Positions 1-13,542 of a stretch of DNA of 64,000 bases are shown here, piece after piece; the stretch's first letter is position 1, and each line of letters opens with the position of its first letter. The position numbers and the translations under genes were made by a program. The notes under the pieces are model-generated. The model was not told the origin of the DNA, did no database searches, and saw only the letters and a list, made by a program, of their open reading frames with translations. Origin of the DNA: Microvirga sp. (GTDB lineage Bacteria; Pseudomonadota; Alphaproteobacteria; Rhizobiales; Beijerinckiaceae); assembly GCA_022241475.1 (NCBI GenBank), contig JAKOMT010000011.1, forward strand, positions 17,730 to 81,729. Reading direction: 5' to 3'.

Positions 1-2
1 AA

Positions 3-854
3 GGCCAGCGCATGGGCGTCTTCGCCGGCTCGGGCGTCGGCAAGTCCGTGCTTCTTTCCATGCTCGCGCGCTACACGGATGCGGACGTCGCCGTGATCGG
101 CCTCGTCGGCGAACGCGGGCGCGAGGTGCAGGAATTCATCCAGGACGACCTCGGACCCGCGGGTCTGGCCCGCTCCGTCGTCGTCGTCGCGACCTCCGAC
201 GAGCCGGCCCTGATGCGCCGCAACGCCGCCTATCTGACGCTGACCCTCGCGGAATATTTCCGTGACCGGGGCTCGTCGGTTCTGTGCATGATCGATTCGA
301 TCACCCGTTTCGCCATGGCCCAGCGCGACATCGGGCTGGCCGGCGGCGAGCCGCCCACCGCCAAGGGCTATACGCCCACCGTATTCAGCGAATTGCCGCG
401 CCTGCTGGAGCGCGCGGGGCCGGGAATCGGGGAGGGCGCGATCACCGGGCTCTTCACGGTGCTGGTCGAGGGCGACGACCACAACGAGCCCGTGGCCGAC
501 GCCGTGCGCGGCATTCTCGATGGGCACATCGTCATGGAGCGCGCCATCGCCGAGCGCGGCCGCTATCCCGCGATCAACGTGCTGAAGTCGGTGTCGCGCA
601 CGATGCCGAAATCCTGCGATCCGGAATACTGGCCGGTCGTGCAGGCGGCCCGGCGAGTGATGGCGACCTACGCCGATATGGAAGAGTTGATCCGGCTGGG
701 CGCCTACAGGCCCGGATCGTCGCAGGAGGTTGACCAGGCGATCGCCCTTCACCCGGATCTTGAAAGCTTCCTCGCTCAAGGTAAGGAAGAGTCAACTTCC
801 ATGGGGCATGGTTACCAGCGTCTGGCGCAGATCATGAAGGCCGCCGGGGCGTGA
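3..854 (+). CDS. fliI: Flagellar export ATPase FliI, C-terminal part (5' end outside window)
   Basis: The open frame runs in from the left edge and lacks its N-terminal beta-barrel domain. It starts just before the Walker A loop ([13 protein letters not shown]) and continues through the ATPase core ([10 protein letters not shown], Walker B region [34 protein letters not shown]) to the C-terminal helical domain. These are the signature blocks of the FliI/YscN family of flagellar and type III export ATPases, related to F1-beta. FliI energises export of flagellar axial proteins at the cytoplasmic face of the basal body. fliJ follows 54 bp downstream in the same direction, which supports the flagellar rather than virulence assignment. 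Confidence 0.95.
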   Translation, partial: GQRMGVFAGSGVGKSVLLSMLARYTDADVAVIGLVGERGREVQEFIQDDLGPAGLARSVVVVATSDEPALMRRNAAYLTLTLAEYFRDRGSSVLCMIDSITRFAMAQRDIGLAGGEPPTAKGYTPTVFSELPRLLERAGPGIGEGAITGLFTVLVEGDDHNEPVADAVRGILDGHIVMERAIAERGRYPAINVLKSVSRTMPKSCDPEYWPVVQAARRVMATYADMEELIRLGAYRPGSSQEVDQAIALHPDLESFLAQGKEESTSMGHGYQRLAQIMKAAGA

Positions 855-908
855 AGCCCCGGTCTCGCATTAGGTCTTCGCGCCGCGCCCGCTGGAGTTT
901 GATGACAC

Positions 909-1322
909 ATGAAGTCGCGTGACACGCTCATTCGCCTGAAGCGCTTCCAGGTCGACGAAAAACGTCGACGGGTCGCCCAGATTGAAATGATGATCGCGGA
1001 TTTCGAGCGTATGGCCGCCGAACTCGAGGCCGAAATCGCGTCGGAGGAAAAGAAGGCGGGCATCAACGACGCCGGCCATTTCGCCTACCCGACCTACGCC
1101 AAGGCCGCCGCGCAGCGTCGCGACAACCTGCTGCAATCCGCCGCCAATCTGAAGGGCGAGCTGAATGAAGCGCAGGAGGAGCTCGCCGAAGCGTATGAAG
1201 AGTTGAAGAAGGTCGAAATTCTCGAAGACCGGGAGCGCAACGCCGAGCGCGTCGCCGCCGGAGCCCGCGAGCAGGCGGCGATGGACGAGATCGGCCTCGC
1301 CCGCGCCGCCCGTCTGCGCTGA
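909..1322 (+). CDS. fliJ: Flagellar export chaperone FliJ
   Basis: This is a 137-residue, highly charged, almost wholly helical protein with long coiled-coil character (many E/A/K/R heptads and no membrane segment). FliJ is the stalk-like coiled coil that sits in the FliI hexamer, like gamma in F1-ATPase, and promotes FliH/FliI-driven flagellar export. Size, composition and the position directly after fliI on the same strand support the call. Sequence conservation in FliJ is weak, so context carries much of the weight. Confidence 0.88.
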   Translation: MKSRDTLIRLKRFQVDEKRRRVAQIEMMIADFERMAAELEAEIASEEKKAGINDAGHFAYPTYAKAAAQRRDNLLQSAANLKGELNEAQEELAEAYEELKKVEILEDRERNAERVAAGAREQAAMDEIGLARAARLR

Positions 1323-1509
1323 ACGGGTCAGACGCTTCGCCGACGATCGAACGAAGACGTCTCCGTCCGGGCGGCCTTTTTACGATTCACGGGCGCGGGG
1401 CGGAATGCGGTCGGCCGGTGACGATCCGCGACAAACGTCGGCAATTCATCCTTCCTTAATCATAATCAGAGATAGTTTCTCCGGCTCAATAAAAAGAGGA
1501 TGGGGGTCT

Positions 1510-2577
1510 ATGGGCGCGCAGCCGGCTGTACTCGCCGAACAGAAGGTCGTCTCGCTACGGGATATCGCGAAAGTCACGGGCGAAGTGCGAGGCCTCGCCG
1601 CCGAGAAGACTCGACGTATCCAGCAGGTCACCGGCCAGATGCGGATCCTCGCGCTCAACGCCATGATCGAGGCCACGCGCGCGGGCGAGCACGGTCGCGG
1701 CTTCTCGGTCGTCGCCCAGGAAGTGCGCGCGGTCGGCAACGAGATCGACGGCGTCGCGAGCGAGCTCGAGGCCCATCTGTCCGGGCGGATTCTGGAATTG
1801 CAGAAGCAGGTCGAGTTCCTCGCCGACCAGGCGCAGGGCGAACGGCTCGTCGACCTTTCCCTCAACGCGATCGAACTGATCGACCGCAATCTCTACGAGC
1901 GCACCTGCGACGTGCGCTGGTGGGCGACGGATTCCGCCGTCGTCGACTGCGCTCGCGATCCGACGGCCGCGGCCGTCGATTTCGCCTCGCGTCGCCTCGG
2001 CGTGATCCTCGGCGCCTACACGGTCTACATCGATATCTGGCTCTGCGATCTGAACGGCGTCGTCGTCGCCAACGGGCGCCCGGGGCGTTTCGCCGTCAGC
2101 GGCCGCAGCGTCGCCAACGAGCCCTGGTTCCAGCGCGCCGTCGGGCTCTCCTCCGGGGACGAGTACGCCGTCGGCGACGTCGCGCCGCAATCGCTCCTCG
2201 GCGGCGCGCAGGTCCTCACCTATTGCGCCAGCGTTCGCGAGAACGGCGACGCGCGCGGCGCGCCGCTCGGAGTGCTCGCGATCCATTTCGAATGGGCGCC
2301 GCAGGCGCGCGCCATCGTCGAGGGGGTGCGCATCGCGCCGACCGAGCGCGACGGCACGCGCGTGCTGCTCGTCGATGCGGGCGGACGCGTTCTCGCCGCC
2401 TCCGACGGGGTCGGAATTCTCTCGGAACGCATCCAGCTTCGCGCCGACGGCCAGGATTCGGGCTATCGCCACGAGCCCGACGGCTCGACCATCGCCTTTC
2501 ACGCGACGCCCGGCTACGAGACCTATCCGGGGCTGGGCTGGTACGGAGTCATCGTCCGCAAGCCCGACCGGGACTGA
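1510..2577 (+). CDS. Soluble methyl-accepting-type signalling protein with C-terminal Cache-like sensor
   Basis: The 355-residue protein begins with a shortened chemoreceptor signalling hairpin at about residues 35-90 (MRILALNAMIEATRAGEHGR, then GFSVVAQEVRAVGNEI), the block that in normal receptors contacts CheA/CheW. It continues into a single Cache/PDC-like sensor domain at about 120-330. No membrane segment or HAMP is visible, and the order is the reverse of a classical receptor. I chose the ATG at 1510 because GGGGG/AGAGGA ribosome-binding-like sequence precedes it; an upstream in-frame start at 1405 would add 35 unlikely residues. Neighbouring fliI-fliJ suggest a motility role. Partner and ligand are unknown. 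Confidence 0.75.
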   Translation: MGAQPAVLAEQKVVSLRDIAKVTGEVRGLAAEKTRRIQQVTGQMRILALNAMIEATRAGEHGRGFSVVAQEVRAVGNEIDGVASELEAHLSGRILELQKQVEFLADQAQGERLVDLSLNAIELIDRNLYERTCDVRWWATDSAVVDCARDPTAAAVDFASRRLGVILGAYTVYIDIWLCDLNGVVVANGRPGRFAVSGRSVANEPWFQRAVGLSSGDEYAVGDVAPQSLLGGAQVLTYCASVRENGDARGAPLGVLAIHFEWAPQARAIVEGVRIAPTERDGTRVLLVDAGGRVLAASDGVGILSERIQLRADGQDSGYRHEPDGSTIAFHATPGYETYPGLGWYGVIVRKPDRD

Positions 2578-2589
2578 AGCCCCGCCTCG

Positions 2590-4020
2590 TCAGCGCGGCA
2601 GAGTCGACGAGCCCATCAGCGCTTCGTCGATCGCGCGCGCGGCCTGGCGGCCCTCGCGGATCGCCCAGACCACGAGCGACTGGCCCCGGCGCATGTCGCC
2701 GGCGGCGAAGACCTTGGCCTCCGACGTGCGGTAGTCGCGCTCATCGGCCGCGACGTTGCCGCGCCGGTCGAGCGCGACGCCCGCCTCCGCGATCATGCCC
2801 TCGGGAAGGGGGCTGGCGAAGCCGATCGCGATGAAGACGAGATCGGCCTTGATCGTGAACTCGGTGCCCGGAATCGGCTTCCGCTCGTCGTCGACGCGGG
2901 CGCAACGAACGCCCGTGACCCGTCCCTTGCGGTTGCCCTCGACGCCGAGCGTCGCGGCCTGGAATTCGCGCTCCGCGCCCTCGGCCTGGCTGGAGGAGGT
3001 TCGCATCTTCGTCGGCCAATAGGGCCAGACCGCGAGCTTGTCCTCGATCTCGGGCGGGCGCGGCCGGATGTCGAGCTGCGTCACGGCGAGCGCGCCCTGA
3101 CGGAACGAGGTTCCGACGCAATCGGACGCCGTGTCGCCGCCGCCGATGACCACGACGTGCTTGCCGCCCGCGAGGATCTCCTCCGCGTCGTCGTCGACCG
3201 GCTCGCCGTTCACGCGCTTGTTGGACTGCGTCAGGAAGGGCATCGCGTAATGCACGCCCGCGAGCTCCATGCCCGGCAAGCCCGGATCGCGCGGGCGCTC
3301 GGCGCCGCCGGACAGGAGCACGGCGTCGAACTCGCTCTGCAGGCTGGTGAAGCTCTTCGTCACGCCGATCTCGACGCCGCAATGGAAGACGACGCCCTCG
3401 GCTTCGAGCTGCTTCACGCGACGCTCGACATGGTGCTTCTCGAGCTTGAAGTCGGGAATGCCGTAGCGCAGGAGGCCGCCGGGGCGCGTCTCGCGCTCGA
3501 ACACGTGGACTTCGTGGCCGACCCGGGCGAGCTGCTGGGCGGCGGCGAGGCCCGCGGGGCCGGCGCCGACGATCGCGACGCGCTTGCCGGTCAGGCTCGA
3601 GGGCGGCTCGGGCTTGATCCAGCCCATGTCCCAGGCCTTGTCGGCGATCGCCTGTTCGATCGTCTTGATGGCGACCGGCTGGTTCTCGAGGTTGAGCGTG
3701 CAGGCCTCCTCGCAGGGCGCGGGGCAGACGCGGCCGGTGAATTCTGGGAAGTTGTTGGTCGAGTGCAGGTCGCGCGCCGCCTGCTCCCAATCGCCCTGGA
3801 AGACGAGGTCGTTCCAGTCCGGGATCTGGTTGTGCACCGGGCAACCCGTCGGCCCGTGGCAGAACGGAATGCCGCAATCCATGCAGCGCGCCGCCTGCTT
3901 CTTCAGGTCGCCTTCGTCCAGCGGCAGCGTGAACTCGCGGAAATGGCGGATTCTGTCGCCGGCGAGTTCGTACTTCTGCTCTTGCCGGTCGAATTCGAGA
4001 AAGCCCGTCACCTTGCCCAT
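2590..4020 (-). CDS. gltD: Glutamate synthase (NADPH) small subunit
   Basis: The 476-residue protein has the GltD layout. An N-terminal cysteine-rich [4Fe-4S] region ([20 protein letters not shown], later [12 protein letters not shown]) is followed by an FAD-binding Rossmann motif ([18 protein letters not shown]), an NADPH-binding site ([12 protein letters not shown]) and a C-terminal FAD segment ([17 protein letters not shown]). GltD passes electrons from NADPH to GltB for 2-oxoglutarate plus glutamine to two glutamates. The ATG at 4020 gives the family N-terminus MGKVTGF; the longer frame to 4116 is Arg-rich leader. It lies 117 bp downstream of gltB on the same strand, so the two are probably cotranscribed. 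Confidence 0.97.
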   Translation of the reverse strand: MGKVTGFLEFDRQEQKYELAGDRIRHFREFTLPLDEGDLKKQAARCMDCGIPFCHGPTGCPVHNQIPDWNDLVFQGDWEQAARDLHSTNNFPEFTGRVCPAPCEEACTLNLENQPVAIKTIEQAIADKAWDMGWIKPEPPSSLTGKRVAIVGAGPAGLAAAQQLARVGHEVHVFERETRPGGLLRYGIPDFKLEKHHVERRVKQLEAEGVVFHCGVEIGVTKSFTSLQSEFDAVLLSGGAERPRDPGLPGMELAGVHYAMPFLTQSNKRVNGEPVDDDAEEILAGGKHVVVIGGGDTASDCVGTSFRQGALAVTQLDIRPRPPEIEDKLAVWPYWPTKMRTSSSQAEGAEREFQAATLGVEGNRKGRVTGVRCARVDDERKPIPGTEFTIKADLVFIAIGFASPLPEGMIAEAGVALDRRGNVAADERDYRTSEAKVFAAGDMRRGQSLVVWAIREGRQAARAIDEALMGSSTLPR

Positions 4021-4137
4021 GACTTCAGTCCCTGTCGTTTTCTTTCGGGTCTCGATCGACCCGTGATTGGCGGCTTGCGGGCGCGCGAGCGGCGCAGTGC
4101 GCCGCGCCCGCCTCACGCGTCCCGTCTCAGTCCCGGA

Positions 4138-8844
<4,707 letters not shown>

Positions 8845-9415
8845 CGTCAGTCCCCGATTTCATCTCGCCAACATCAGCCGGCGCGTTTTCCGCGCTCGGC
8901 CCGGTCGTCTCGCGGCGTCGATCCCGTGGGAGCGCCCGCCAGACCCGGTTTTGTTCTCATGAGGTTCGGCCGCGCCGTCGTCGGGACGCCCGCACCTCGC
9001 GGGCGTCGTGGGCTCGTCTCAGCCCAGGCGTACCCGCTGCGCCCGTTCCGCACGGGCGTTCCGTTTCGAAGCTCGTTTGGACGCGGTGCGCGTCATGACA
9101 GCCCTCGAGACCGGCGACCGGCGGCGCGACGCCGCAGATCTGGGTAATTGGACAGTGATGCTGTCCTAACTGGCCGCGAAACTGACAGATTTTTTTGTCT
9201 GATACAAGCGGTAAATTGGAACCCTTTTGAACGAAGATTGCGCGCTTGAAGCGGAGCCGGCAAGAAAGCCTCAAATTCGGCCCTCGCGCCGTAAGAGGAA
9301 GGAATAATCGTCCGCGGCCGGCCCGGCGCCTCACGCGTAAATCAACCGGCCTCGGACTGCGCGCCCTCGATCACGGTATCACAGCCCATAAAGCACGGGA
9401 GCGCGAGCGACCAGC
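8845..9415. other. Intergenic region upstream of gltB with inverted repeats
   Basis: This 571-bp stretch separates gltB (minus) from a divergent methyltransferase gene (plus). I see no convincing gene. The central part is less GC-rich. It holds a perfect 6-bp inverted repeat with 5-bp spacer at 9150-9166 (GGACAG, TGATG, CTGTCC). A second imperfect repeat lies at about 9182-9201 (CTGACA, eight bases including a T run, TGTCTG). Both contain a GACA/TGTC core, so they may be operator sites for gltB, but the responsible regulator is not visible here. Confidence 0.4.
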
Positions 9416-10033
9416 ATGACGGACGACATCGAGCAACTTCCCGAGGCGGTCGTGGGCGTCTACCGGCGTCACGCCGCGGCCTTCGACGCAAAGCGCGCGC
9501 GCGGCTTCGTCGAGCGCCCGTGGATCGACGCTTTCCTCGCTCACGTGCCTGCAGCGGGCTTGGTGCTCGATATCGGCTGCGCCATGGGCGAGCCGATCGC
9601 GCGGGCGCTCGCCGAGCGGGGCCGGCGCGTATTCGGCGTTGATTCCTCGCCGGCGATGATCGCTCTGTGCCGGGAGCGGCTTCCCGAGCACGAGTGGCTC
9701 GTCGCGGATATGCGCGGGCTCGATCTCGGAAGGCGGTTCGACGGGCTCATCGCCTGGGACAGCTTCTTCTTCCTGGACCCGCCGCGGCAGCGGGAGATGT
9801 TCGCGACCTTCGCCGCGCACGCGCGGGACGGCGCGCCGCTCCTGTTCACGAGCGGGCCGGAACACGGGGTGCGGATCGGCGAGTTCGAAGGCGAGAGGCT
9901 GTATCACGCCAGCCTCGCCCCGGAGGAATACCGGGCGCTTCTCGACGAGAGCGGTTTCGAGATCCTCCGACATGTGGCCGAGGATCCGGAATGCGATTTT
10001 TACACCGTCTGGCTCGCGCGGCGTCGATTTTGA
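9416..10033 (+). CDS. Class I SAM-dependent methyltransferase
   Basis: The 205-residue protein has a Rossmann methyltransferase core: motif I VLDIGCAMGEPIARALAERG near residues 48-67, the acidic end of beta 2 (VFGVDSSPAMI), then DMRGLDLG and IAWDSFFFLDPP in place of motifs II and post-II. It resembles the small stand-alone methyltransferases of the UbiE/Methyltransf_25 type. Nothing in the sequence or neighbours identifies the substrate. It stands alone between gltB and a toxin-antitoxin operon. Confidence 0.85.
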   Translation: MTDDIEQLPEAVVGVYRRHAAAFDAKRARGFVERPWIDAFLAHVPAAGLVLDIGCAMGEPIARALAERGRRVFGVDSSPAMIALCRERLPEHEWLVADMRGLDLGRRFDGLIAWDSFFFLDPPRQREMFATFAAHARDGAPLLFTSGPEHGVRIGEFEGERLYHASLAPEEYRALLDESGFEILRHVAEDPECDFYTVWLARRRF

Positions 10034-10081
10034 GGGCGAGCGAGAGCGCAGAGGCGGCGGGATGAGGGATCGGCGAATTCG

Positions 10082-10122
10082 TTGACTTATCAAATCTGTT
10101 TCAGTAATTATATTTGTGAAAC
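10082..10122 (+). promoter_or_regulatory. Promoter with overlapping inverted repeat for the Xre/RES operon
   Basis: A TTGACT hexamer at 10082-10087 is spaced 17 bp from TAATTA at 10105-10110, a good sigma-70-like pair in a locally AT-rich patch. An inverted repeat GTTTCA (10098-10103) and TGAAAC (10117-10122) brackets the -10 element. Its position suggests an operator for autorepression by the antitoxin encoded just downstream, which is the usual control of such modules. The start site is inferred, not shown. Confidence 0.5.
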
Positions 10123-10204
10123 GCAGATGCGACGTAATCGTCGTTTTTATTGGGGCTTTTGGGGCGCTTCGCGTCTGGCCGCGTCTGAAGCAGGAACAGT
10201 CGTC

Positions 10205-10543
10205 ATGCAGGGAGCGGTTGTCCGTTTCATCGACGAACTCGGCAAGGTCGGTGGGCTGAAGGGCGTGGACATCGCCAACATCACGGATGTTTCCAAGGCG
10301 ACAGTGTCGCGCTGGAAGTCCGGGGATTTCAAACCTCAGCCGCGTAACGAACTGATCCTGTCGGACCTCCATTACGTGGTGGGTCGGCTGCAGGAATATT
10401 ATTCGCCGGACGAGATCCGCACCTGGCTCTACGCGCGCCACCCCCAACTGAGCGGCGAGCGTGCGATCGACCTGATCAACCAGAGCCGTACGATCGACGT
10501 GCTCGCGATTCTGGATCGGCTGGACAACGAGGTCTACGTCTGA
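10205..10543 (+). CDS. Antitoxin of the Xre/MbcA/ParS (DUF2384) family
   Basis: The 112-residue protein has an N-terminal helix-turn-helix (VDIANITDVSKATVSRWKSG) and a C-terminal toxin-binding part with the family pattern (LYARHPQLSGERAIDLI, then VLAILDRLDNEVYV). Such proteins neutralise RES-domain toxins and repress their own operon. I used the ATG at 10205, with AGGA a few bases upstream; the longer frame from 10082 would run through the predicted promoter. The RES toxin gene starts 3 bp after this stop codon. Confidence 0.9.
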   Translation: MQGAVVRFIDELGKVGGLKGVDIANITDVSKATVSRWKSGDFKPQPRNELILSDLHYVVGRLQEYYSPDEIRTWLYARHPQLSGERAIDLINQSRTIDVLAILDRLDNEVYV

Positions 10544-10546
10544 GCC

Positions 10547-11104
10547 GTGCCGCGCGCGATCCCCCGCCGCGACAGCGCGTTGATAGACGCGATCGAGGAG
10601 ATCGAGCCCGTCCGCTTCGAGGGCGCCGTCTGGCGGATCGTGCGCGAAGGCCGCGACCCCTTGCAATGCAGCGCATCGGGAGGCCGGTGGGACGACGGGA
10701 CCTTCGACGTGCTCTATACATCTCTCGAGCGACAGGGCGCGATCGAGGAGATGCGGTTCCACCTGATGCGCGGCCAGCCGATCATGCCGAGCAGGGTCAC
10801 GTACAAGCTGTTCGAGCTGAACGTCTGCATCGAGCGCGCTCTGAAGCTTCTGAACCTCGACGCCCTTGCAGCATTGGGCCACGACGTTTCGCGCTATGGC
10901 CGGCTGTCGTATCAGCAGAAGGCGGACGAGTATCCCCGAACGCAGGAAATCGGCGAAGTCGCGCATTTTCTCGAATTCGACGGGCTGATCGCCCCGTCCG
11001 CCCGGCACGCCTGCCTGAACGCGGTCCTGTTCTGTGACCGCATCGCTCCCTCGGAGCGGGTCGTTACAGCCGATCACGGTCTTGTCGATTGGGCGGCGGC
11101 TTGA
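10547..11104 (+). CDS. RES-domain toxin (NAD+-consuming family)
   Basis: The 185-residue protein has the three conserved positions that name the RES fold: Arg47 in GGRW, Glu67 or Glu68 in AIEEM, and Ser151 in APSARH. Characterised members such as MbcT and the Res toxin of Res-Xre modules degrade NAD+ by an ADP-ribosyltransferase-like fold and halt growth. The start is GTG at 10547, directly after the antitoxin stop, so the two are translationally coupled. Toxicity itself is inferred from the family. Confidence 0.88.
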   Translation: MPRAIPRRDSALIDAIEEIEPVRFEGAVWRIVREGRDPLQCSASGGRWDDGTFDVLYTSLERQGAIEEMRFHLMRGQPIMPSRVTYKLFELNVCIERALKLLNLDALAALGHDVSRYGRLSYQQKADEYPRTQEIGEVAHFLEFDGLIAPSARHACLNAVLFCDRIAPSERVVTADHGLVDWAAA

Positions 11105-11132
11105 GCCGAGACGCCGGAAACGGGAGCACACA

Positions 11133-11756
11133 ATGGGCGACGAGATCGTATTCTACACCAATCCCATGTCGCGGGGTCGGCTCGTGCGGTGGATGCTGGA
11201 AGAGGTTGGCCAACCCTACCGGACCGAGCTCGTGCATTACGGCCCGCAGATGAAGGGCGAGGAGTACCGCAGGATCAACCCCATGGGGAAGGTCCCCGCC
11301 CTGATTCACGGAGGGGCCGTAATCACCGAAGCGGCCGCGATCTGCGCCTATCTCGCCGACGCTTTTCCCGAAGCCGGCCTCGCGCCGGCTCCCGGCGATC
11401 CGGCCCGCGGCGCCTATTACCGCTGGCTCTTCTTCGGAGCGGGCCCTGTCGAGGCGGCTGTGACGAACCGCGCGCTCGGCGTCGAGGTTCCCGACGATCG
11501 CAAGGGCATGGTCGGGTACGGCTCGTACGAGGATGTGCTAGACACCTTGGAGCAGGCGCTGGCGCGAGACTATCTCGCCGGCGACGGCTTCAGCGCCGCG
11601 GACCTGTACGTCGGTTCGCAGGTGATCTGGGGCCTGCGCTTCGGCACCATGGAGAAGCGCCCGGCCTTCGAGCGCTACGCCGCCCGCCTCTCCGCCCGAC
11701 CGGCGGCGATCCGGGCGAACGAGCTCGACGACGCTTCGATGCCGCCGCAGGCCTGA
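11133..11756 (+). CDS. Glutathione S-transferase family protein
   Basis: The 207-residue protein has a thioredoxin-like N-terminal domain with a Ser-containing catalytic segment (YTNPMSRGRLVRWMLEE), the cis-Pro strand (INPMGKVPALI) and the glutathione-binding ITEAAAIC motif. An all-helical C-terminal domain contains FSAADLYVGS. It probably conjugates or reduces substrates with glutathione in the cytoplasm; the substrate is unknown. The ATG at 11133 is preferred over an upstream in-frame ATG inside the toxin gene. It is convergent with the carboxylase gene that ends 4 bp away. Confidence 0.92.
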   Translation: MGDEIVFYTNPMSRGRLVRWMLEEVGQPYRTELVHYGPQMKGEEYRRINPMGKVPALIHGGAVITEAAAICAYLADAFPEAGLAPAPGDPARGAYYRWLFFGAGPVEAAVTNRALGVEVPDDRKGMVGYGSYEDVLDTLEQALARDYLAGDGFSAADLYVGSQVIWGLRFGTMEKRPAFERYAARLSARPAAIRANELDDASMPPQA

Positions 11757-11760
11757 GGCC

Positions 11761-13368
11761 TCACATCCGGAACACCCCGAAGCGCGTCTCTGGCACCGGC
11801 GCGTTCAGCGTCGCCGACAGTGCGAGCCCCAGCGCCCGGCGCGTCTCGGACGGCAGGATGATCCCGTCGTCCCAGAGGCGCGCGGTCGCGTGGTAGGGCG
11901 AGCCCTCTTCCTCATACTTGGCGCGGATCGGATCCTTGAAGGCCTCTTCCTCCTCCGGGCTCCAACTGCCGCCGTCGCCCTCGATATTGTCGCGCTTGAC
12001 GGTGGCGAGCACGCTCGCGGCCTGTTCGCCGCCCATCACCGAGATGCGCGAATTGGGCCATGTGAACAGGAAGCGCGGCGAATAGGCGCGTCCGCACATG
12101 CCGTAATTGCCCGCCCCGAAGGAGCCGCCGACCAGCAGCGTGAGCTTGGGCACCTGCGCGCAGGCCACCGCCGTGACGAGCTTCGCCCCGTCCTTGGCGA
12201 TGCCGCCCGCCTCGTATTCCCGCCCCACCATGAAGCCCGTGATATTTTGCAGGAAGAGGAGCGGGATGCGGCGTTGGCAGCACAATTCGATGAAATGCGC
12301 GCCCTTTTGCGCGCTCTCCGAAAACAGGATGCCGTTGTTGCCGATGATCCCGACCGGCATGCCCATCAGTCGCGCGAAACCGGTGACGAGCGTCGTCCCG
12401 TAGAGGCGCTTGAACTCGTCGAATTCCGAACCGTCGACGAGGCGGGCGATCAACTCGCGGATGTCGTACTGCTTCTTCAGATCGGTCGGCACGATCGCGT
12501 CGAGCTCGTCCGTCGGATAGAGCGGCTCGACCGGATCGGCGATGGCGAGATCCGACTGCTTGCGGGTGTTGAGATTGGCCACGATGCGGCGAACGATCGC
12601 CAGCGCATGCACGTCGTCGGCGGCGTAGTGGTCCGCCACGCCCGACTGGCGGGCGTGAACGTCGGCGCCGCCGAGATCCTCCGCCGTCACGACCTCGCCC
12701 GTCGCCGCCTTCACGAGCGGGGGGCCGCCGAGGAAGATCGTGCCTTGCCGGCGCACGATCACGGTCTCGTCCGACATCGCCGGAACATAGGCGCCGCCCG
12801 CCGTGCAGGAGCCCATGACGCAGGCGATCTGGGGAATGCCGAGCGAGGAGAGCGTGGCCTGATTGTAGAAGATGCGGCCGAAATGGTCGCGATCGGGGAA
12901 GACCTCCGTCTGGTGAGGCAGGTTCGCGCCGCCCGAATCGACGAGATAGACGCAGGGCAAGCGGTTTTCGCGGGCGATCTCCTGCGCGCGCAGGTGCTTC
13001 TTGACCGTCATCGGGTAGTAGGTGCCGCCCTTGATGGTCGAATCGTTGCACACGATCATGACCTCGCGGCCCGACACCCGGCCGATCCCGGTGATCAGCC
13101 CCGCGCCGTGAATGGCGTCGTCGTACATGCCGAAGGCGGCGAGGGGGGCGATCTCGAGGAACGGCGCGCCGGGGTCGAGAAGGCGGGTCACGCGCTCGCG
13201 CGGCAGAAGTTTGCCGCGCGCCAGATGACGCTCTCGCGCACGCGGCGGGCCGCCCTCGGCGACGGCGGCGCGGCGATGCATGAGCTCGCCGGCGATTCGC
13301 TCCCAGGCGGCGCGGTTCTCGCGGGCGGCGTGCGAATGCGGATCGATCTGGCTCTGGATGACGGGCAC
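11761..13368 (-). CDS. mccB: Acyl-CoA carboxylase carboxyltransferase (beta) subunit, methylcrotonyl-CoA carboxylase-like
   Basis: The 535-residue protein covers both halves of the carboxyltransferase fold. The acyl-CoA part has [18 protein letters not shown] and [17 protein letters not shown]; the carboxybiotin part has [20 protein letters not shown] and [20 protein letters not shown]. These match methylcrotonyl-CoA carboxylase beta (leucine degradation) better than propionyl- or acetyl-CoA carboxylase. Beta subunits need a biotin-carrying alpha subunit, and none is encoded within this window. Geranyl-CoA carboxylase is an alternative reading. Confidence 0.88.
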   Translation of the reverse strand: MPVIQSQIDPHSHAARENRAAWERIAGELMHRRAAVAEGGPPRARERHLARGKLLPRERVTRLLDPGAPFLEIAPLAAFGMYDDAIHGAGLITGIGRVSGREVMIVCNDSTIKGGTYYPMTVKKHLRAQEIARENRLPCVYLVDSGGANLPHQTEVFPDRDHFGRIFYNQATLSSLGIPQIACVMGSCTAGGAYVPAMSDETVIVRRQGTIFLGGPPLVKAATGEVVTAEDLGGADVHARQSGVADHYAADDVHALAIVRRIVANLNTRKQSDLAIADPVEPLYPTDELDAIVPTDLKKQYDIRELIARLVDGSEFDEFKRLYGTTLVTGFARLMGMPVGIIGNNGILFSESAQKGAHFIELCCQRRIPLLFLQNITGFMVGREYEAGGIAKDGAKLVTAVACAQVPKLTLLVGGSFGAGNYGMCGRAYSPRFLFTWPNSRISVMGGEQAASVLATVKRDNIEGDGGSWSPEEEEAFKDPIRAKYEEEGSPYHATARLWDDGIILPSETRRALGLALSATLNAPVPETRFGVFRM

Positions 13369-13542
13369 GGCTTCTCGCTCCCTCGGCTCCGGCGTTTCGT
13401 CAAGCTATGGGTCAGGTTGCGCCCGCACTCAAGCCGGCAGAGGCGACGCCGCGCATTCGATGCTCGCGCTTAACCTTTCCTGAACCTTGATTCGCGATCC
13501 TTTTCTTTATGGACGACGTGTGTCGTCCCGGTCACGAATTGA

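Noticed and set aside
1323..1509. Terminator after fliJ ending in the T run at about 1377-1381
   Set aside because: The only stem before the T run is about 3 bp (CCG/CGG), too weak to call.
8957..9334. A 125-codon minus-strand frame between gltB and the methyltransferase
   Set aside because: Arg/Gly-rich, no ribosome-binding site, no domain, and it crosses the inverted repeats that look regulatory.
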